From Halomonas sp. QHL1 (lineage in GTDB: Bacteria; Pseudomonadota; Gammaproteobacteria; Pseudomonadales; Halomonadaceae): DNA of 64,000 nucleotides. A program made the position numbers and the translations under genes. The DNA is taken from positions 2,193,705-2,257,704 of the forward strand of contig NZ_MINL01000001.1 of assembly GCF_001882345.1 (NCBI RefSeq), written 5' to 3'. Numbering within the stretch: the first letter of the stretch is position 1; every line of letters begins with the position of its first letter. Of the stretch, positions 43,170 to 52,430 are shown piece by piece. The notes under the pieces are model-generated. The model was not told the origin of the DNA and did no database searches. It saw only the letters and a program-made list of their open reading frames with translations.

Positions 43170-43606
43170 TGCGGCTGCTCCTTGGTGGGGGTCTCTTTGG
43201 CGCGTCCCGCCCCTTTGCGTTTTTTCTTGCGCATCTCCATCGGCGCTTCGCCGTGACGTGCGAGGTAGCTTTCAATCCAGACCTGAATAGCCATGGGCAT
43301 CGGTGCTTCGAGCACCTGCTGCTCGCCGTCCATCCAGCCAGCCGCCACGTCCTGACTGGCGGTGATCGCGTCTGGCTTGGGTGTTTCCCCGGTAAAACCC
43401 GCCCGCACAAATAGCCGTGGGGTGGTAGACGTCAGGTTGAAACGGTAGGCCGCACGCTCGGTCATCGACAGTTGCAGGTTGAGCACGATAGGGCCTTGAT
43501 CCCCCAAGGTAAGCTCGGCAATACGCCACTGGGTCAGCGTAAAATTTTTCACCTGCTTCGGTTCGGCGACCAGGGTGATGCTCAGTGAACGTAAATTATC
43601 AGACAT
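43166..43606 (-). CDS. DUF3305 protein of the formate dehydrogenase cluster
   Basis: 146 aa from the ATG at 43606, with AGGGG on the minus strand about 9 nt upstream; an in-frame ATG farther upstream (43690) would cross the intergenic palindrome and is not favoured. Seen: FTLTQWRIAELTLG, PRLFVRAGFTGETPKPDAIT and EAPMPMAIQVWIESYLARHGE, matching DUF3305. C-terminal Lys-rich tail. Function unknown. Overlaps DUF3306 by 4 nt; divergent from fdhD. Confidence 0.85.
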   Translation of the reverse strand: MSDNLRSLSITLVAEPKQVKNFTLTQWRIAELTLGDQGPIVLNLQLSMTERAAYRFNLTSTTPRLFVRAGFTGETPKPDAITASQDVAAGWMDGEQQVLEAPMPMAIQVWIESYLARHGEAPMEMRKKKRKGAGRAKETPTKEQPQ

Positions 43607-43627
43607 CGCGTTAAACCCCTTAGCGAA

Positions 43628-43658
43628 GTATCTAGGCAAAGTACTTAAGTACCTAGAC
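43628..43658. promoter_or_regulatory. Palindromic site in the fdhD / DUF3305 divergent promoter region
   Basis: A perfect 12-bp palindrome GTACTTAAGTAC (43641-43652) is flanked by a direct repeat, GTATCTAGGC (43628-43637) and GTACCTAGAC (43649-43658), 21 bp apart. It lies between the two divergent starts (43606 and 43768), so a regulator there could control both sides of the fdh island. Confidence 0.4.
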
Positions 43659-43767
43659 TTTGAACGGATAGCAGTTGAACAGGTAGACAAGTAAGCCTCC
43701 CCGGCGCCATCATCGTCAACTCAGACTTTTTTACTCAGGTATTTTATTTTAGTAGCGAGGATTGCGG

Positions 43768-44625
43768 ATGCACGCTCTTCAGTTAAGCCGAGCCCGCTTA
43801 CCGGCCACCACCGAGATCAGCATCGTTGACGAGTATGGCGATGCACGCCAGCAGGCGATCGCCGCTGAAAGAGCGTTGACGGTCTACCTCAACAAGCGCG
43901 AAATTGTCACTTTAATGACCTTGGGCGACGACCCGGAGGCACTAGTGGTCGGCTATCTGCGCAACCAAGGGCTGCTAAGCGCCGCGGCTGATTTAGAAGC
44001 CGTGCAAGTCGATTGGGAAGTAGAATCGGCGGTCGTGATTACACGCCACTTGCCCGAAGACTTAGAAGCACGCTTAAGCACCCGCACGGTCACCACCGGC
44101 TGCGGCCAGGGCACGGTCTTTGGCAAACTGCTCGACCAAACCGCGCTCACGGCGCTGCCGAATACTCAACTGGCACAATCCACGCTCTATCAATTGCTGC
44201 AAAACCTTAACGCCTACAACGAAACCTACCGCAGCGCTGGCGCCGTTCACGGCTGCGCGCTGTGCCAGCAAACCGACGTGCTCGACTTTGTCGAAGACGT
44301 AGGACGACATAACGCGGTAGATACCTTGGCGGGGCGTCAATGGCTACAGCAGGCCGACAGCGCTAATGCGGACATTTTCTACACCACTGGCCGACTGACG
44401 TCCGAGATGGTACTCAAAGTGGCGCAAATGGGCATTAGCGTGCTGGTCTCTCGCTCGGGCGTCACCCAAAAAGGCGTAGAACTGGCCGAACGCTTCGGCG
44501 TGATGCTGATCGCCCGCGCCAAAGGACGCCATTTCCAAGCGATCAACACCCAAAACCGTTTAGCCCTGGACGCTATTCCTACGCGGCCATCCCATGCCCG
44601 TTCATCGAAAGAGGCAAGCTCATGA
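43768..44625 (+). CDS. fdhD: Formate dehydrogenase sulfurtransferase FdhD
   Basis: 285 aa. Transfers sulfur from IscS to the molybdenum cofactor before insertion into the Fdh alpha subunit. Seen: the Cys loop TTGCGQGTVFG, which keeps a single Cys where E. coli has a Cys-x-x-Cys pair, the motif HGCALCQQTDVL and EDVGRHNAVDTLAG, the FdhD hallmark. The ATG at 43768 follows GAGG by 7 nt. Starts an operon with mobA, moeA, moaA and a COG0523 gene, divergent from DUF3305; overlaps mobA by 4 nt. Confidence 0.93.
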   Translation: MHALQLSRARLPATTEISIVDEYGDARQQAIAAERALTVYLNKREIVTLMTLGDDPEALVVGYLRNQGLLSAAADLEAVQVDWEVESAVVITRHLPEDLEARLSTRTVTTGCGQGTVFGKLLDQTALTALPNTQLAQSTLYQLLQNLNAYNETYRSAGAVHGCALCQQTDVLDFVEDVGRHNAVDTLAGRQWLQQADSANADIFYTTGRLTSEMVLKVAQMGISVLVSRSGVTQKGVELAERFGVMLIARAKGRHFQAINTQNRLALDAIPTRPSHARSSKEASS

Positions 44626-45248
44626 TCCCCACTCACGAACTCACCGGCATGATTCTCGCGGGCGGCGAAGGGCGGCGAATGGGCGGCCGTGACAAAGGGC
44701 TTGAACCTTTCGCGGGCCTGCCACTCGTCGGCCATGTGGTGAAGCGCCTTGAAGGCCAGGTGGGCGAGCTGCTGATTAACGCTAATCGCAATGCTGACGC
44801 CTACCGCTTTTTCGCAGATCGCGTCATAGCTGATCTTGTAATGGACGGTGCCGAAGGCGGCTTTAAAGGCCCACTAATGGGGATCTATAGCGGCCTACGG
44901 GCGGCAAAAACGCCATGGTTGCTGGTCGCGCCCTGCGACTCCCCCGCCCTGCCAGACGATTTAGTGGCGCGAATGATAAAAGGTATTGGCCAGCATGATA
45001 TCGCCGTGGCCTTTGACGGCGAACGGCTGCATCCGGTGGTTGCGCTGCTGCGCACTTCGCTGGCCGATGATTTAGCCGCCACCCTGGCCGAGGGCGAACG
45101 TAAAATCGACCGTTGGTACGCCCGCCACGACTGGTGCCGAGTCGATATGTCCGACTGTCCCGATGCGTTTGCCAATCTTAATACCGAGGAGGAGAAGCTG
45201 CATCTGGAAAAAGTACTAATGGGTTCTTCGAGCAAGGAGGTGAAATGA
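44622..45248 (+). CDS. mobA: Molybdenum cofactor guanylyltransferase MobA
   Basis: 208 aa. Attaches GMP to Mo-molybdopterin, giving the bis-MGD cofactor that formate dehydrogenase needs. Seen: nucleotidyltransferase loop LAGGEGRRMGGRDKGLEPF with the catalytic Lys, PLMGIYSGLRAAKTPWLLV, APCDSPALPDDL, and the C-terminal NLNTEEE. Overlaps fdhD upstream and moeA downstream by 4 nt each. Confidence 0.95.
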   Translation: MIPTHELTGMILAGGEGRRMGGRDKGLEPFAGLPLVGHVVKRLEGQVGELLINANRNADAYRFFADRVIADLVMDGAEGGFKGPLMGIYSGLRAAKTPWLLVAPCDSPALPDDLVARMIKGIGQHDIAVAFDGERLHPVVALLRTSLADDLAATLAEGERKIDRWYARHDWCRVDMSDCPDAFANLNTEEEKLHLEKVLMGSSSKEVK

Positions 45249-46519
45249 CCCTCTCCTGCTTCGATCTTGGCGAGCAGATGCTCAGCGTGGACGAAGCGCG
45301 CCAAGCGCTCGCCACCTTGATTGAACGCCCGCTGGGCAGCGAACAGATCCCCCTGTCGCAGGCTCACGGTCGCCGTTTGACCACAACCGTGAAAGCTCCC
45401 ATTAACGTGCCGCAAAATACTAACGCGGCCATGGACGGCGTAGCGCTAGCCCTGCCCAGAGAAGGGGTTGGGACCAAGCAAACTCTCTGGCCGCTGGCCG
45501 GTGAGGTATTGGCCGGGCAATATCGCAGCGAATTAGTACCTGCCGGTCACTGCGTGCGCATCACCACCGGCGCCCCCTTGCCGCCGGGCACCGATACAGT
45601 GGTAATGAGTGAACAGCTGCGCGAACCGATAGAAGATGATAAGCCAGCGCATGTGACCATCGAGTCTCCAGAGCTCCTCAAGCACGGCCAACATGTCCGC
45701 CAGGCCGGTGAGGATATTGCCCTCGGCGACACAGCCCTTCCTGCAGGAGCACGGCTTAATGCCGCATCGCTGGGGCTTTTGGCCTCTCTGGGTTATGCCG
45801 AGATCAGCGTGAGCCAGCGCCCAAAGGTAGCGATTTTTTCCACTGGCAATGAAGTGACCGCGCCCGGCGAACCGCTGCCCCAGGCAGGCATTTATGATGC
45901 CAATCGCTTCACCCTTATGGGCTTGCTTGCTGAACACGGCGCCGACGTCATTGATCTGGGCATTCTTCCAGACGATTTAAACGCTATTAAAACGGCTCTT
46001 GAAGACGCTGCAGAACAGAGCGACTTGGTGATTACCAGCGGCGGCGTTTCCGTCGGCCAGGCTGACTTTACCCGTGAGGCTCTGGAGCAGTTAGGTCGCC
46101 TGGCCTTTTGGCGGGTAGCGCTGCGACCTGGCCGCCCGATGGCCTGCGGTTGGCTAGGCCCAACACGCACTCCGTTTGTAGGCTTGCCCGGCAATCCGGT
46201 GGCGGTCATGGTAACCTTTCTACAGTTTGTGTCGCCGCTGCTGAATTGGCTTCATGGGCAGCCGGTATCGCCGCCCCAACGCCTTAATGCGATTGCCGAC
46301 ACCGCCTTAAAAAGCCGCTTGAAGCGTACTGATTTTATCCGTGGCGTTTACCATACTGATAGCGAAGGACGGTTACTCGTGCGCAGCACCGGCGCCCAAG
46401 GTTCGGGCATTTTAACCTCGATGGTGGCTGCTAACTGTTTGATTGAGCTTGCTGATGACCAGGCAGGCGCGCAACCGGGCGAGGTAGTCAGCATACAACC
46501 ACTAACGGGATGGCTATGA
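45245..46519 (+). CDS. moeA: Molybdopterin molybdenumtransferase MoeA (copy 2)
   Basis: 424 aa, second MoeA of the window. Seen: [63 protein letters not shown] and [16 protein letters not shown]. It is distinct from copy 1 throughout, so the two are ancient paralogues or separate acquisitions rather than a recent duplication. Overlaps mobA by 4 nt and moaA by up to 10 nt. Confidence 0.93.
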   Translation: MTLSCFDLGEQMLSVDEARQALATLIERPLGSEQIPLSQAHGRRLTTTVKAPINVPQNTNAAMDGVALALPREGVGTKQTLWPLAGEVLAGQYRSELVPAGHCVRITTGAPLPPGTDTVVMSEQLREPIEDDKPAHVTIESPELLKHGQHVRQAGEDIALGDTALPAGARLNAASLGLLASLGYAEISVSQRPKVAIFSTGNEVTAPGEPLPQAGIYDANRFTLMGLLAEHGADVIDLGILPDDLNAIKTALEDAAEQSDLVITSGGVSVGQADFTREALEQLGRLAFWRVALRPGRPMACGWLGPTRTPFVGLPGNPVAVMVTFLQFVSPLLNWLHGQPVSPPQRLNAIADTALKSRLKRTDFIRGVYHTDSEGRLLVRSTGAQGSGILTSMVAANCLIELADDQAGAQPGEVVSIQPLTGWL

Positions 46520-47568
46520 CCGAGCAACGACCCGCACAACCAAAAGCTAATCAACAGCGATCTGTCCAGCCAGAAGCTGACCAGCAACTGATCGACGACT
46601 TTGGTCGGCGCATTAGCTACGTGCGCATCTCGGTCACCGATCGCTGCGATTTCCGCTGCGTGTACTGCATGAGCGAGGAGATGACATTTCTGCCCCGCTC
46701 CCAGGTACTGACGCTGGAAGAGATCGCCATGGTGGCGCGCGCCTTTACCGAGCTTGGGGTGGAGAAAATCCGCCTTACCGGCGGCGAGCCGCTGGTGCGT
46801 CGGGGCATTGAGCAACTGGTCGATGAGATCGGTGCGATGCCAGGCCTTAACGACTTCACCATGACCACCAATGGTGCCAGCCTACGCAAGCACGCCAAGC
46901 AGCTTTACGCCAGCGGCCTGCGGCGGCTGAACATCAGCCTGGATTCACTGGATGCGGAGCGCTTCAAGCAGCTCACCCGCACCGGCGATTTGACCAAAGT
47001 CATCGACGGCATTCACGCTGCTAAAGAAGCAGGCTTTAAACGCATCAAGCTCAACGCGGTGATCTTAAAAGGTCGCAACGACGACGAAGTGATCGACCTG
47101 GTCACCTTTGCGCGCCAGGAAAACCTCGATATTAGTTTTATCGAAGAGATGCCGCTGGGCGATGTCTCCGACCATTCGCGGGCGGAAACCTTCTACTCCA
47201 GCGATGATGTTCAAGAATTGATCGAAACGCGCTATCCGCTGATCCCTACGACCGAAACCACCCCCGGCCCATCGCGCTACTTCAAAATGGCCGACAGCGA
47301 CAGCCGTGTTGGGTTTATTTCCCCCCATAGCCACAACTTTTGCGATACCTGTAACCGGGTGCGGGTGACCGTGGAAGGCCGTTTGCTGCTTTGCCTAGGC
47401 AACGAACACTCGGTGGATCTGCGCGCCGTGCTGCGCCGCCACCCCGGTAATATGCAGGCACTGAAAGAGGCAATCATCAACGCCCTGCCGCTTAAGCCCG
47501 AGCGTCATCACTTCACCACCGATGGCGATGTGCAGGTAGTACGCTTTATGAATATGACGGGGGGCTAA
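46510..47568 (+). CDS. moaA: GTP 3',8-cyclase MoaA
   Basis: Radical-SAM enzyme for the first step of molybdopterin synthesis, 352 aa. Seen: SAM-binding cluster [21 protein letters not shown], then the C-terminal substrate-side cluster CDTCNRVRV with a further Cys in LLLCLG. A Gln/Pro-rich, probably disordered N-terminus (about 1-30) is unusual. The ATG at 46510 is listed; the ATG at 46516, which overlaps the upstream stop as ATGA, is at least equally likely. MoaC, MoaD and MoaE are not in the window. Confidence 0.95.
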   Translation: MAMTEQRPAQPKANQQRSVQPEADQQLIDDFGRRISYVRISVTDRCDFRCVYCMSEEMTFLPRSQVLTLEEIAMVARAFTELGVEKIRLTGGEPLVRRGIEQLVDEIGAMPGLNDFTMTTNGASLRKHAKQLYASGLRRLNISLDSLDAERFKQLTRTGDLTKVIDGIHAAKEAGFKRIKLNAVILKGRNDDEVIDLVTFARQENLDISFIEEMPLGDVSDHSRAETFYSSDDVQELIETRYPLIPTTETTPGPSRYFKMADSDSRVGFISPHSHNFCDTCNRVRVTVEGRLLLCLGNEHSVDLRAVLRRHPGNMQALKEAIINALPLKPERHHFTTDGDVQVVRFMNMTGG

Positions 47569-47571
47569 GCG

Positions 47572-48585
47572 TTGGTAGGGTTGGCAAAAGTGCCGGTGCA
47601 TATCATTACCGGCTTTCTCGGCAGCGGTAAGACCACGCTTATCCACAGCCTCATCGAGCAGAAGCCTGTGGATGAAAAGTGGGCCATACTGGTCAACGAG
47701 TTTGGCCAAATCGGCATCGACCAAGCGATGTTTGACTCCCGTGACGATGTGGTAGTGAAAGGCCTTCCCGGCGGCTGCCTGTGCTGCCAGCTCGCCTTTG
47801 TACTGCAAGCGGCGCTGGTGAATTTACTCGCGCGCAGCAAGCCCGACCGGGTAATCATCGAGCCCTCAGGCCTTGGCCACCCGGCGGGTCTGTTGGATCT
47901 ACTGCGCGGCGAAGCCTTTCATGAGGTGGTCGAAGTACGCGATATTATTGCTACTCTTGACCCGCGCCGATTAGATGACGCTCGCGCGCGACAGCACGAC
48001 ACCTTCCGTGATCAGCTCGATATGGCCGACGCCGTGGCGCTCACCATGCTCGACCAGAGCACGCCCAAACAGCTCAGCGCCGCCCACGCCTTTGTGGCGC
48101 AGCGCTGGCCTCCGCGTAAATGGGTTCAGGAAGCCCCGCAAGGCGAACTACCCATAGCGCTGTTGACCCAAAGCGGAAGCGCCGAAGCAAGCGATATCAG
48201 CATGCCCACCAGCCATCAACAGCTGGCGGCAGCGCCCAGCATAGCCGGGTCATTTTTTGATTTTCCGCCCCCACCCGGCCAGCCCCAGCGTGAGACCGGC
48301 ACCTCGCTGGGCTATACCAGCACGGGGCTACGTTGGCATCCAAGCGAGCGCTTCGAACTGGATAACTTGGCCGCCTGTTTGGGAGAGCTACCCAGTGAGG
48401 CGCGCATTAAAGGCGTGTTTCATACCGATAGCGGCTGGAAACGCCTGAACCGCGCCGGCGGTACGCTCAGCGTTGAAAGCAGCGCGTGGCGTCAAGACTC
48501 CCGGCTGGAAGTTATCCTTCCCGATACTAGCCCCGCTCTCGATATCAATATAGAGGTCCTACTCCGCTCGTTGACACTGGATTAA
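47572..48585 (+). CDS. COG0523 G3E GTPase (CobW-like metallochaperone)
   Basis: 337 aa. Walker A GFLGSGKTTL, metal-binding GGCLCCQ (the CxCC motif of COG0523), E-rich VNEFGQIGID and IEPSGLGHPAG switch region; the C-terminal domain (about 235-337) has the fold position of CobW_C but without the His-rich stretch seen in many zinc chaperones. TTG start at 47572, three nt after moaA, with a G-rich site ahead. Last gene of the moco operon. Family members insert or shuttle metals (Zn, Co, Fe); which one here is unknown. Its 3' end overlaps the convergent GGDEF-EAL gene. Confidence 0.88.
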   Translation: MVGLAKVPVHIITGFLGSGKTTLIHSLIEQKPVDEKWAILVNEFGQIGIDQAMFDSRDDVVVKGLPGGCLCCQLAFVLQAALVNLLARSKPDRVIIEPSGLGHPAGLLDLLRGEAFHEVVEVRDIIATLDPRRLDDARARQHDTFRDQLDMADAVALTMLDQSTPKQLSAAHAFVAQRWPPRKWVQEAPQGELPIALLTQSGSAEASDISMPTSHQQLAAAPSIAGSFFDFPPPPGQPQRETGTSLGYTSTGLRWHPSERFELDNLAACLGELPSEARIKGVFHTDSGWKRLNRAGGTLSVESSAWRQDSRLEVILPDTSPALDINIEVLLRSLTLD

Positions 48586-51289
48586 TCGCCGTCACCAATT
48601 TCTCAATGGCCTCTACGGTGACCGGACGCCCAAACAGATAACCTTGATACGCGTGGCAGTCGTGCGCCAGTAGCCACGCCTGCTGCGCTTTGGTCTCTAC
48701 TCCTTCCGCAATGACCTCTAGATTGAGGCTCTCTGCCAGAGCAATAGTACTCTCGACAATCGCCGCGTTGGCCTGGCTTTCGAGCACCTGCTGCACAAAG
48801 GATTGGTCGATTTTTAGCTGATCCAGCGGCAATTGCGCTAAATAAGCCAGGGACGAGTAGCCGGTACCAAAATCATCCAAAGAGAAGCGTACGCCGCGCG
48901 CTTTAAGGGCGAGCATTTTCTCCCGAGCGTCATCTCGCGCTTCCACAAACAGCGACTCTGTCACTTCCAACTTTAGCTGCTGAAGCGGCGCCTGGGTACG
49001 CGCAAACACCCCCTCTACACGGGCTAGAAAGTGCTCATCGCGAAACTGTAGCGGACTGATATTCACCGAGACGGTCAATTTGCTAAGCCTCGGGTGCTGC
49101 GCCCAGCGAGCCAATTGATAGCAGGCATCTTCCAATACCCATTCGCCCACATCGTTTATCAGCTCATTGCTTTCCAACAGTGGAATGAAATCGCCTGGAG
49201 AGACCATGCCGCGCTCAGGATGATGCCAGCGCAGCAACGCCTCTACACCTGTGATCGTACCGTAGTGATCCACCTGGGGCTGGTAATAGAGCTGCCACTG
49301 TTGACTTGCCTGCGCCTGGCGCAGATCCGCCTCTAATCTCACATGGGCCAGTAGCGCTGCCTGCATTGAAGGGTCAAAAAAGCACATACCATGGCGACCG
49401 TTGCTCTTGGCATGAAAGAGCGCCATATCGACCTGCTGTAGATAGTCATCAACGCCGTACTCATTGCTCGCCATAATCGCAATACCAATACTCCCCGTCA
49501 CCGTGATGCTCTCTTCAGCCAGGGTGATTGGTTCGTTAAGCACTGCCAGCAACTTATGCGCGATACGCTCCGCCAGTCGGGTGGTTTGAGCGTGATTGCT
49601 ATCCACGCCCTCAATTAATACCGCAAATTCATCGCTGCCCAGCCGCGCCAAGGTATCGGTATCGCGCAGCATCTGGCCCATCCGCCGGGCAACGCTCTGT
49701 AACACCTGGTCTCCCGCATAGTGCCCCAAGGTGTCATTAATTTGCTTGAAGTTATCGATATCAATAAATAACAGTGCGCCGCAACGCTGATGGCGCTGAA
49801 GCTCTTTGAGGGCGGTACCGATGCGATCCATAAACAGCCGCCGGTTTGCCAATCCGGTCAAGGTGTCATAAAACGCCAGCTGATGAATCTCTTGCTCAGC
49901 AACTTTGCGTTCGCTGATATCACTCATGGTGGCGACATAGTGAGTTAATGTGCCTTCAACGCTGTACACCGCACTGATGGTTAGCCACTCGGGAAACAGT
50001 TCACCATTCTTACGCTGGTTCCATATCTCGCCTTCCCAATTACCGGTTTTGCTAACTCGCTTCCATAAGCGACGATAAAATGTGGCATTTTGTAGGCCAG
50101 AGCTAAACATACGCGGGTTATTACCCACGATCTCAGCTTCGCTATAGCCGGTAATGCGGCTGAAGGTCTCATTAACCTTGAGAATGGTGCCTCGTGGGTC
50201 GGTAATAAGAATGCCTAAGTGCGTCTGGAAAGCGGCAGCGGCGATTTGCGCCTCGGCGCGCGCCTGTTCACGCTCTTCAATACGCTGACGCAATTGATGC
50301 GCCAACGCTAAACGGTTTAAGTAGTGTCGCGCCCCCCAGGCACCCAGCAGGGCAATAACGGCCATCACCAGCGTTAAGATCAAAGCACGCTGGCGCCAAG
50401 CAGCCAACAATTGGTGCAAATCAACGCCGACAACGGCCAGCATGGGATACTCGCCTACCCTTTGCATGCGAAAGAGGCGCTCACGGCCATCAATGGGCGA
50501 GAGCGCTTTTAATGACCAGGCGGCCTCTCCTCTCGCCTCCTCTTGAACAGCATGATCACCAGTAATTTCCATGCCAATGGGGAATTTTTCACCTACGTCT
50601 GGGTGCCTAGCGATTAACTTCGAATCTGAATCTACTAGCGCAATACTCTCACCGTCATACACGTGCATTTGCTGAAGTGCGTTGGCAAATACCTGCGGAA
50701 CAATGCTAGAGATCACTACCCCCGCAAAGTCGCCGCTTGGACCATCTAATCGTCGACCATGGTAGAGATAATAGTGTTGATCAATTTCAGACCAGTAAAG
50801 CGGGGTAATCAGCTCCTCCTGCCCTGCTTGCTTGAAGGCATTAAAAAACGCTGACTCGCTGATATCAACATTCGCTCTTCGGTTGTCGCGTCCGCTCGCC
50901 AGTAAACGCCCTTCAGAGCCCACAACAGCGATTTCATCCACCATAGGGACATACAGGGTCAGGTTTTCTAATGAGTGCTGAAGCGCCTGGACATTGTCAC
51001 TCTCAGGCATCCCTTGCAGTGCTAGCAGTTCCGAAAGCCCAAACAACGCTTGTCCGCTTTGTGCGAACACGCCTTTCGCCCACTCAGTGACCACATTAGC
51101 GCGGGCGGTAATCCGCGACTCGGCGGCCTCAATTTCTTGCTTGTACTGTTCGCTCAGCAGCCAACCAAACAGGACTGTCATGAGGAACAGTGCTAACAGA
51201 TATAACGCAATCAAATGACGGCGTTGTTGACGATAAGTCTTGGTCGCTTTTAAAACATCATCATTTACATTAATGGGAGTAACGGACAT
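48545..51289 (-). CDS. Cache-PAS-GGDEF-EAL protein
   Basis: 914 aa membrane regulator of c-di-GMP. TM1 near 23-45, periplasmic Cache-type sensor (about 46-300), TM2 near 300-322, PAS (about 350-460), GGDEF (about 475-640), EAL (about 655-905). The cyclase motif is GSDEF (Ser in place of Gly), which suggests weak or lost synthesis, while the phosphodiesterase side is intact: EALLRW and DDFGTGYSSL. Therefore a c-di-GMP hydrolase is more likely. Its last 41 nt overlap the end of the COG0523 gene on the other strand. Confidence 0.92.
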   Translation of the reverse strand: MSVTPINVNDDVLKATKTYRQQRRHLIALYLLALFLMTVLFGWLLSEQYKQEIEAAESRITARANVVTEWAKGVFAQSGQALFGLSELLALQGMPESDNVQALQHSLENLTLYVPMVDEIAVVGSEGRLLASGRDNRRANVDISESAFFNAFKQAGQEELITPLYWSEIDQHYYLYHGRRLDGPSGDFAGVVISSIVPQVFANALQQMHVYDGESIALVDSDSKLIARHPDVGEKFPIGMEITGDHAVQEEARGEAAWSLKALSPIDGRERLFRMQRVGEYPMLAVVGVDLHQLLAAWRQRALILTLVMAVIALLGAWGARHYLNRLALAHQLRQRIEEREQARAEAQIAAAAFQTHLGILITDPRGTILKVNETFSRITGYSEAEIVGNNPRMFSSGLQNATFYRRLWKRVSKTGNWEGEIWNQRKNGELFPEWLTISAVYSVEGTLTHYVATMSDISERKVAEQEIHQLAFYDTLTGLANRRLFMDRIGTALKELQRHQRCGALLFIDIDNFKQINDTLGHYAGDQVLQSVARRMGQMLRDTDTLARLGSDEFAVLIEGVDSNHAQTTRLAERIAHKLLAVLNEPITLAEESITVTGSIGIAIMASNEYGVDDYLQQVDMALFHAKSNGRHGMCFFDPSMQAALLAHVRLEADLRQAQASQQWQLYYQPQVDHYGTITGVEALLRWHHPERGMVSPGDFIPLLESNELINDVGEWVLEDACYQLARWAQHPRLSKLTVSVNISPLQFRDEHFLARVEGVFARTQAPLQQLKLEVTESLFVEARDDAREKMLALKARGVRFSLDDFGTGYSSLAYLAQLPLDQLKIDQSFVQQVLESQANAAIVESTIALAESLNLEVIAEGVETKAQQAWLLAHDCHAYQGYLFGRPVTVEAIEKLVTAINPVSTSGVGPLY

Positions 51290-51493
51290 CGCGCAGAGGC
51301 CTTATTCAGGTAACCCATAGGTGCACCTGATACAGTGTAAAAAGTAACCAGAAACAATACATAGCACGCGCTGACACGTGTCTTTATCCGATAGTGCCGC
51401 AGTGCTTTTGTGATGTATAACAGTTTTTATCGCCGTTAATGCGTTGAAAAGCGTCACGTTGTGCATTGATAGCCAACTTACCAGGGAATTGTT

Positions 51494-52396
51494 ATGGCAT
51501 CGCTGGGCCAAATGAGCGATTACGAGATACGTCTCATTCGTATTTTTAAGACGGTCGTTGAGTGCGGCGGCTTTACCGCGGCGGAAACCACGCTGGGTAT
51601 TAGCCGGTCGGCGATTAGCCAGCACATGAACGATTTGGAGGGGCGGCTAGGCTTTTCGCTCTGCCAGCGGGGGCGTGGCGGGTTTAGCTTAACCGAAGAG
51701 GGCAAAGAGATTTATCAGGCAGGGTTGACGTTACTGACCGCGCTCGAAACCTTCAAAAGCGACGTTAACGCGCTGCATCAGACGATTAAAGGCGAGTTGA
51801 ATATCGGTATCACCGACAACCTGGTGACGCTACCCGCCATGCACGTGACCAATGCATTGGCTGAGCTTAGCGCGCCAGAGCATGAGGTCACGCTGCATAT
51901 TCATATGGAGCCTTCTGACGCGGTCATTCGAGGGGTGATGGATGGACACTTGCACGTCGGCGTAGTGCCTTCAGTGAACCTGCCCACCAGCTTAGAAGCG
52001 CGGCACCTTTATGATGAGCCATCGTATCTTTACTGCGCGGCTGACCATCCGCTGTTTACCGAGGATGATGACACGCTCTGTGGTGCAGATATCGCCCTAC
52101 ACTCCGCTATTGCGCCGCGCTATCCCCTACCGGTTGAGGCGCGCCAGGCGCATGAGGCGCTAAACCTGCGTGCTTCAGCATCCGACCGCGAAGGCGCCGC
52201 ATTTTTGATTCTTACCGGGCGCTTTATCGGCTTTCTGCCCGAACACGTAGCCGCTCAGTGGGTAGCAGCGGGCAAGATGCGGGCGCTGCATACCGCCACG
52301 CAGCACTACCGCATTCCGTTTGTACTCATTACCCGCCATGACCGACGTCCTAACCGCGTCGTTGATGCGTTTCTGCGCTTAATCAAAAGCAGCTAA
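51494..52396 (+). CDS. LysR-family transcriptional regulator
   Basis: 300 aa. N-terminal winged HTH: IFKTVVECGGFTAAETTLGI, SRSAISQHMNDLEGRLGFSL, SLTEEGKEIYQAG; the C-terminal substrate-binding domain follows. The ATG at 51494 is preceded by AGGGAA at 5-6 nt. It sits convergent to the NCS1 transporter gene and 2.1 kb from the pyrimidine catabolic operon, which has no other regulator nearby, so it may control that pathway. The region upstream (51290-51493) is divergent from the GGDEF-EAL gene. Confidence 0.9.
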   Translation: MASLGQMSDYEIRLIRIFKTVVECGGFTAAETTLGISRSAISQHMNDLEGRLGFSLCQRGRGGFSLTEEGKEIYQAGLTLLTALETFKSDVNALHQTIKGELNIGITDNLVTLPAMHVTNALAELSAPEHEVTLHIHMEPSDAVIRGVMDGHLHVGVVPSVNLPTSLEARHLYDEPSYLYCAADHPLFTEDDDTLCGADIALHSAIAPRYPLPVEARQAHEALNLRASASDREGAAFLILTGRFIGFLPEHVAAQWVAAGKMRALHTATQHYRIPFVLITRHDRRPNRVVDAFLRLIKSS

Positions 52397-52400
52397 GATA

Positions 52401-52423
52401 AACCCGGCAGCAATACCGGGCTT
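52401..52423. terminator. Possible bidirectional terminator between LysR and NCS1 genes
   Basis: CCCGG and CCGGG arms around an 8-nt loop in the 34-nt gap between the convergent genes, extended by A-T and G-T pairs to about 7 bp. The minus strand reads GGGTTT after the stem. Weak but well placed. Confidence 0.4.
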
Positions 52424-52430
52424 AAACTGT

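Noticed and set aside
51302..51625. Minus-strand open frame upstream of the GGDEF-EAL gene
   Set aside because: It overlaps the LysR gene start region on the other strand, lacks a ribosome binding site and has no recognisable domain.
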